Shown here: positions 59,993 through 64,000 of the stretch, in pieces | Layout: each line of letters opens with the position of its first letter | How positions within the stretch are numbered: the stretch's first letter is position 1 | Assembly (NCBI RefSeq): GCF_029867415.1 | Contig: NC_081184.1 | Span: forward strand, 77,536,364 to 77,600,363 | Source of the DNA: Vicia villosa | Lineage: Eukaryota; Streptophyta; Magnoliopsida; Fabales; Fabaceae | Reading direction: 5' to 3' | Length of the DNA stretch: 64,000 nucleotides | Made by a program: the position numbers and the translations under genes | Notes under the pieces: model-generated | What the model saw: the letters and a program-made list of their open reading frames with translations, nothing else | Databases searched by the model: none | Told to the model about the DNA's origin: nothing

Positions 59993-60104
59993 ACTTCGTT
60001 GGCAGGAAATCGGACATTGAGAACTGAAGTAGCAGGTTCTATTTATAGGGGAGGCTTTGCAGTTGCGTTGCGTGAAAAGAGGGAGCTGAGCTGACTTGGA
60101 CTTG

Positions 60105-60245
60105 GAGACATGCGTCTCCGCTTCTTTGAGAGGCTCCTTTGAATGACTTGAGACGTGCGTCTCAAGTGGAGAAAATATAGGGGAATGGAGACGTGCGTCT
60201 CCCCTTTGCTGACGTGGCCAATGAGACGTTGGAGACGTGCGTCTC
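60105..60245 (-). promoter_or_regulatory. Palindrome array in Athila 5' LTR promoter
   Basis: Copies at 60105 (with one G to A change, GAGACATGCGTCTC), 60150, 60188 and 60232, the same spacing as in the 3' LTR. A TATAAATA box lies at 60040-60047 on the minus strand. Confidence 0.7.
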
Positions 60246-60550
60246 CTCTTCGCAGAATTTAGTTGGGCCACTCACATGGTTCCTTCGTGGGCTGGATCAG
60301 CACTTTTGCACTTTTGGGCCTTGTTTGTACCTCCTTTTCACTTCAACACCCCTTTTTCATCTTTTAGGCATAAATATTGATCGTTTTAGCCCCATTTCCT
60401 CTCCTTTTCACAAATAGTCATAATAAGAGTGTAAAACCTGAACCAAGCAAATACTCACGTAATATCATAATAAATCTACATAATAAACGGAAAATGCTAT
60501 AAATATCTACGAATTTCAAGCTAAATATACGATATAAAATCGTGTTATCA

Positions 60551-63216
60551 TACTTTAAACTCTTATGGTCACTAAACACTTCGAATCTAGAACCATAAAG
60601 ATAATGCCTCCAAATTTTCATCACAAAGACCACTGCAGCCAACTCTAAATCATGCGTAGGATAATTCTTTTCATAAGTTCCCAACTGTCTAGACGCATAA
60701 GTCACCACTTTACCATTATGCATAAGCACACCACCTAACCCCATCAGACAAGCATCACAGTACACAACAAAAGGCTTTCACGGATTAGGCAAAGTCAAAA
60801 CTGGAGCCGACGTCAACCTCTTCTTCAACTCATTGAAACTTTCTTCGCATTGAATATCCCACACAAAAGCTTTTCCCTTGCAAGTCAATCTTGTTAACGG
60901 AAGTGCCAATTTAGAAAATGCTTCGATAAAACGTCTATAGTAACCGGCTAAACCCAAGAAGCTTCTAATCTCAGTAGCTGATTTCGGAGCTTCCCATTGT
61001 AACACATCATCAACTTTAGAAGGATCCACGGTAACGCCATGAACAGAAATGACATGACCAAGGAAACTAACTTCACGCAACCAGAATTCACACTTAGACA
61101 ACTTGGCATACAATTGCCTCTCTTTCAGAACCTGCAACACAACTCTCAGATGCTCTTCATGTTCTTCTTCAGATTTAGAGTAAATAAGAATGTCATCAAT
61201 GAATACCACTACAAACCGATCCAAATAAGTATGAAAAATATGGTTCATGTACTCCATGAATACTCCCAGCGCATTAGTAACACCGAAGGGCATCACTAAA
61301 TACTTGTAGTGTCCATATCGAGTCCTAAACGCGGTCTTCTGAATATCATCTTCTTTTACTCTAATCTGGTGATATCCGGACCTCAAATCAATTTTAGAAA
61401 ACACACTAGCACCCACCAATTTATCCATCAAGTCATCAATTCTTGGAAGCAGATACTTGTTCTTGATCGTCACTTTATTCAATTGCCGATAATCAACACA
61501 AAGTCTCATACTTCCATCTTTCTTCTTTACTAACAACACGAGCGCTCCCCACGGTGATCCACTTGGTCTTACAAACTTTTTATCAAGAAACTCTTCTAAT
61601 TGCTTCTTCAATTCAGACAACTCAGATGCAGACATCCTGTACGGTGCCATAGAAACAGGTCTGGTACTAGGTACAAGATCAATCGCAAACTCAACTTCTC
61701 TTTCTGGAGGCACATCAGGAATTTCATTTGGAAACACATCAGGAAATTCTCGCACCACCTTTAGCTCATCAATTCTAACTTGATTCTTTAAAGATAATGA
61801 CGCCATCAACGAGAACATATGTGCTTCTTCTTGCATCAATTGCCTCAACTGCTTACCAGTTAACAAACCAACCCCTTCTTCTTCGGGAGAAGAAAACCTC
61901 AAGGACTTGTTAAAACAGCTGATATGAACATAGTTATACTCTAACCAATTCATACCCAAGATCACATCTAATCCACTTAACGGCCAACAAATCAAGTCAA
62001 CAGCAAAGTCTTTGTCGAAGATTGACAAAGGACACTTTGAACACATCAGAGAAGTAGTCACCGATCCCTTAGCTGGAAGATCGACAACCATCTCTCCATT
62101 CATGGAAGACAACATAAGACCCAATCTTTCAACACAATCAGAAGCAATAAAACAATGAGTAGCACCAGTATCAATAATAGTGATTAAAGGAGTACTATTA
62201 ATGAAACATATACCTCTGATGAGTCGGTCTCCACTAGCTGTAGGAGTCCCAGCTAAAGAAAACACCTTTCCACCGGATTGTGCCTTCTTCTTTGGACACT
62301 GGCTACCAATGTGTCCCTCTTCGCCGCACGTGAAACATACCATGTCCTTATGCTTGCAATCAAACATTGCATGTCCCATCTTACCACATCTGAAACACTT
62401 CCTCGCATCAATAGTACAAGCATTGCTCTTATGACCAGGTTGACCACACTTAAAGCATACAATCCTAGCAGGAGCATCTCCCCCACTAGACCTCTGACCA
62501 TGAGTAACTCTTTGTTTCCCTTTACCAGCATCATATGGTTTCCCACGGCTTTGTTGATTCTTTCCCCTTCTATCACTAACCATCTTGTGATGAGCATTAC
62601 TATCTTCCTCAAAGATCCTACAATTGCCAACCAAATCAGAAAACAAACGGATCTTTTGATACCCAACAACCTTCTTAATCTCCGAGCGTAACCCATTCTA
62701 AAACTTGATGCTCTTAGAAAATTCAGCACCTTCGCCATCAAAGTGAGGATAGAACTTAATCAACTCAGGGAACTTGGCAGCATACTCGGTCACAGACTTG
62801 TTCCCTTGTGTCAACTATAGGAATTCTATCTCTTTCTTACCTCGAACATCTTCAGGATAGTACTTCCTCAGAAATTCCCTACGGAACACATTCCAAGTGA
62901 CTTCCTCACCTGAAAACTCCAACCTAGCAAGCGTCTCCAACCACCAATCATCAGCTTCCTTAGCCAGCATATGAGTGCCATATCTGACCTTCTGAGCAGG
63001 AGTGCAATCCATAACATGGAAGATTCGCTCGAGCTCCTTCAACCAATCAAGAGCACACTCAGGGTCATGCGTACCCTTGAACACCGGCGGATTCTCCCTT
63101 TGGAAAGTCGCCAAACTACGAGATCCAACATTCTCGTCAACATTCGGTTAGTTCTGCATAACCTGAGCCATTTCTTCCAAAGCAGCAGCTATCGCAACAT
63201 CATTCCATCCAGCCAT
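60551..63216 (-). pseudogene. Tekay gag-pol, 5' part: gag, knuckles, protease, RT, RNase H start
   Basis: ATG at 63216 (MAGWNDVAIAAALEEMAQVM). Gag core FKGTHDPECALDWLKELERI and WNVFRREFLRKYYPEDVR. Three successive CCHC knuckles follow: [42 protein letters not shown]. Then protease [13 protein letters not shown] with [19 protein letters not shown] and catalytic [10 protein letters not shown], and the RNase H start ([23 protein letters not shown]). Nonsense codons at 63148-63150, 62815-62817, 62698-62700 and 60778-60780; no frameshift. The frame continues at 42264. Confidence 0.9.
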
Positions 63217-63309
63217 AGAGTCACTACAACACAAAAACAATTCAGCACAAACAACAATACACGATTGTTATACTATACTACGACTCGACACTTGGCCAGA
63301 CAAGACCAA

Positions 63310-63324
63310 CCTGCTCTGATACCA
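63310..63324 (-). other. tRNA-iMet primer binding site of Tekay
   Basis: Minus-strand TGGTATCAGAGCAGG directly after the 5' LTR. Confidence 0.92.
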
Positions 63325-64000
63325 TTACACCCCAAATCTACCCCAAACATTTTTGTGGAAAATATCAGAGTATAAAAATTCTCAAATAGAATCAGGATGT
63401 TACACATTCAACATAAACATAAACCTGTCATGCTTTTTAAACTAATACATAACACTATCAGGATTTGAGTCATAACATATATCTCAACTTTTGAATAACA
63501 TATTATTCATAGCATAACCCAAACTTAGGTTCAACATGCAACAGATTCACAATGAATCAACAATTAAGACATAACATCTTTTAAATCATAAAAAGAAACA
63601 ATACAAACAACTCCTCAAATACATCATAGGGTTCAATAAGCAAATGAAAACATCAAGCAAGTGTTCATTTCCCCCTGAGTGCTACGTATCAGAGCAATGA
63701 CACCCAAAACTCGACTATAAGCGAAATCAGCTACTCATCTGGATTACCTGCACGTTACCCACGTGGAGGCAACATTCAAACAGAAAGGGGTGAGATATCA
63801 AACTATATAAATAGGATTATGATAAACCATATATTAGGTAAGGAATATAAATGAATCACCGTTTCACACAACATCAACATAAACAACGTAAAGAACATCA
63901 TGAAAGAATAGTCTTGATATCAACATATCGGCATCTTCAACAAATCAACAGATAAGCATCACAATGCATAAACAATAACTTTAACCAACAACAACTAACA
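63325..64000 (-). repeat. Tekay 5' LTR, partial (runs off window)
   Basis: Aligns with 37768-38440. Contains about 20 bases near 63680 (GAGTGCTACGTATCAGAGC) missing from the other LTR. No gene. Confidence 0.88.

Larger units (their letters stand above)
42270..60550 (-). mobile_element. Athila-clade Ty3/gypsy element with nested solo LTRs
   Basis: LTRs at 42270-44015 and 56030-60550 (minus reading TGATAACACG to CGCGATCA). The TSD is imperfect: AAATA on one side, AAGTA on the other, minus strand. The primer site is of tRNA-Asp type. Gag, zinc knuckle, protease and RT are followed by a deletion that removed RNase H and integrase, then two long ORFs between pol and the 3' LTR. Solo Tat LTRs lie in RT (49555-52605) and in the 5' LTR (57114-59992). 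Confidence 0.9.
56030..60550 (-). repeat. Athila 5' LTR, split by a solo LTR
   Basis: Two parts, 56030-57113 and 59998-60550, about 1637 bp when the nested LTR and one TSD copy are removed. It lacks about 110 bases present in the 3' LTR. Confidence 0.9.

Noticed and set aside
43505..60247. CGTCTC-rich palindromes as cloning artefacts
   Set aside because: They occur in diverged LTR copies with independent point changes (for example G to A at 60110), so they belong to the element.

Overview
The window looks like a retrotransposon-dense part of a large legume genome, most likely tribe Fabeae (Pisum, Vicia, Lathyrus or Lens). That is an inference. It rests on Tat/Ogre LTRs opening with TGTCATACCCCAAAATTTGC, Maximus/SIRE-type copia ends, Athila and Tekay elements nested in one another, and a BURP gene of the seed-protein-like (USP) type. 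No tRNA, rRNA, CRISPR or bacterial feature is visible.

Left block (1-27852). A truncated SIRE-like Ty1/copia piece (1-1808) joins the 3' end of an Ogre/Tat element (1809-20219). The Tat 3' LTR is split by a minus-strand, non-coding Tat-type element (5726-19866) with two 3218-bp LTRs and AAGGT target-site duplications (TSDs). That element contains a solo Tat LTR (11631-15420, TSD ATCAT). Next come a Maximus 3' end (20220-22120), a MITE (22393-22933), and a second copy of the copia piece (23141-27852) in exact register with 1-1808 (8 differences).

Gene island (27853-about 33000). The only gene that looks intact is on the minus strand at 28553-31205. Three exons assemble into a 467-residue secreted BURP-domain protein with all four CH motifs. 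Between its FF motif and the CH motifs lies an array of 11 units, each 17-18 residues long. Four units carry the octapeptide QPFGTFVW, which has Gln1, Pro2, Gly4 and Trp8 as in lyciumin-type burpitide cores. I read it as a fused, probably self-modifying precursor and peptide cyclase for a Trp-Gly cross-linked cyclic peptide. This is the most interesting system in the window. The four cores differ from one another only by synonymous changes.

Middle (33000-37765). Simple repeats, a CACTA-type terminus (to 34401), a decayed copia relic (34519-37228) and a plus-strand Tekay LTR fragment (37229-37765).

Right block (37766-64000). A minus-strand Tekay chromovirus runs off the right edge. Its reading frame keeps its register but carries five nonsense codons, and its RNase H region is split by a minus-strand Athila element (42270-60550). 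The Athila element has a tRNA-Asp primer site, broken gag/protease/RT, a deletion that removed RNase H and integrase, and two paralogous ORFs of about 470 codons between pol and the 3' LTR. It also has arrays of a GAGACG-NN-CGTCTC inverted repeat near its promoters. Two further solo Tat LTRs sit inside it (49555-52605, TSD ATCGT; 57114-59992, TSD ACTTC).

The transposon reading frames are all broken, so the BURP gene is the only product expected to act for the host.
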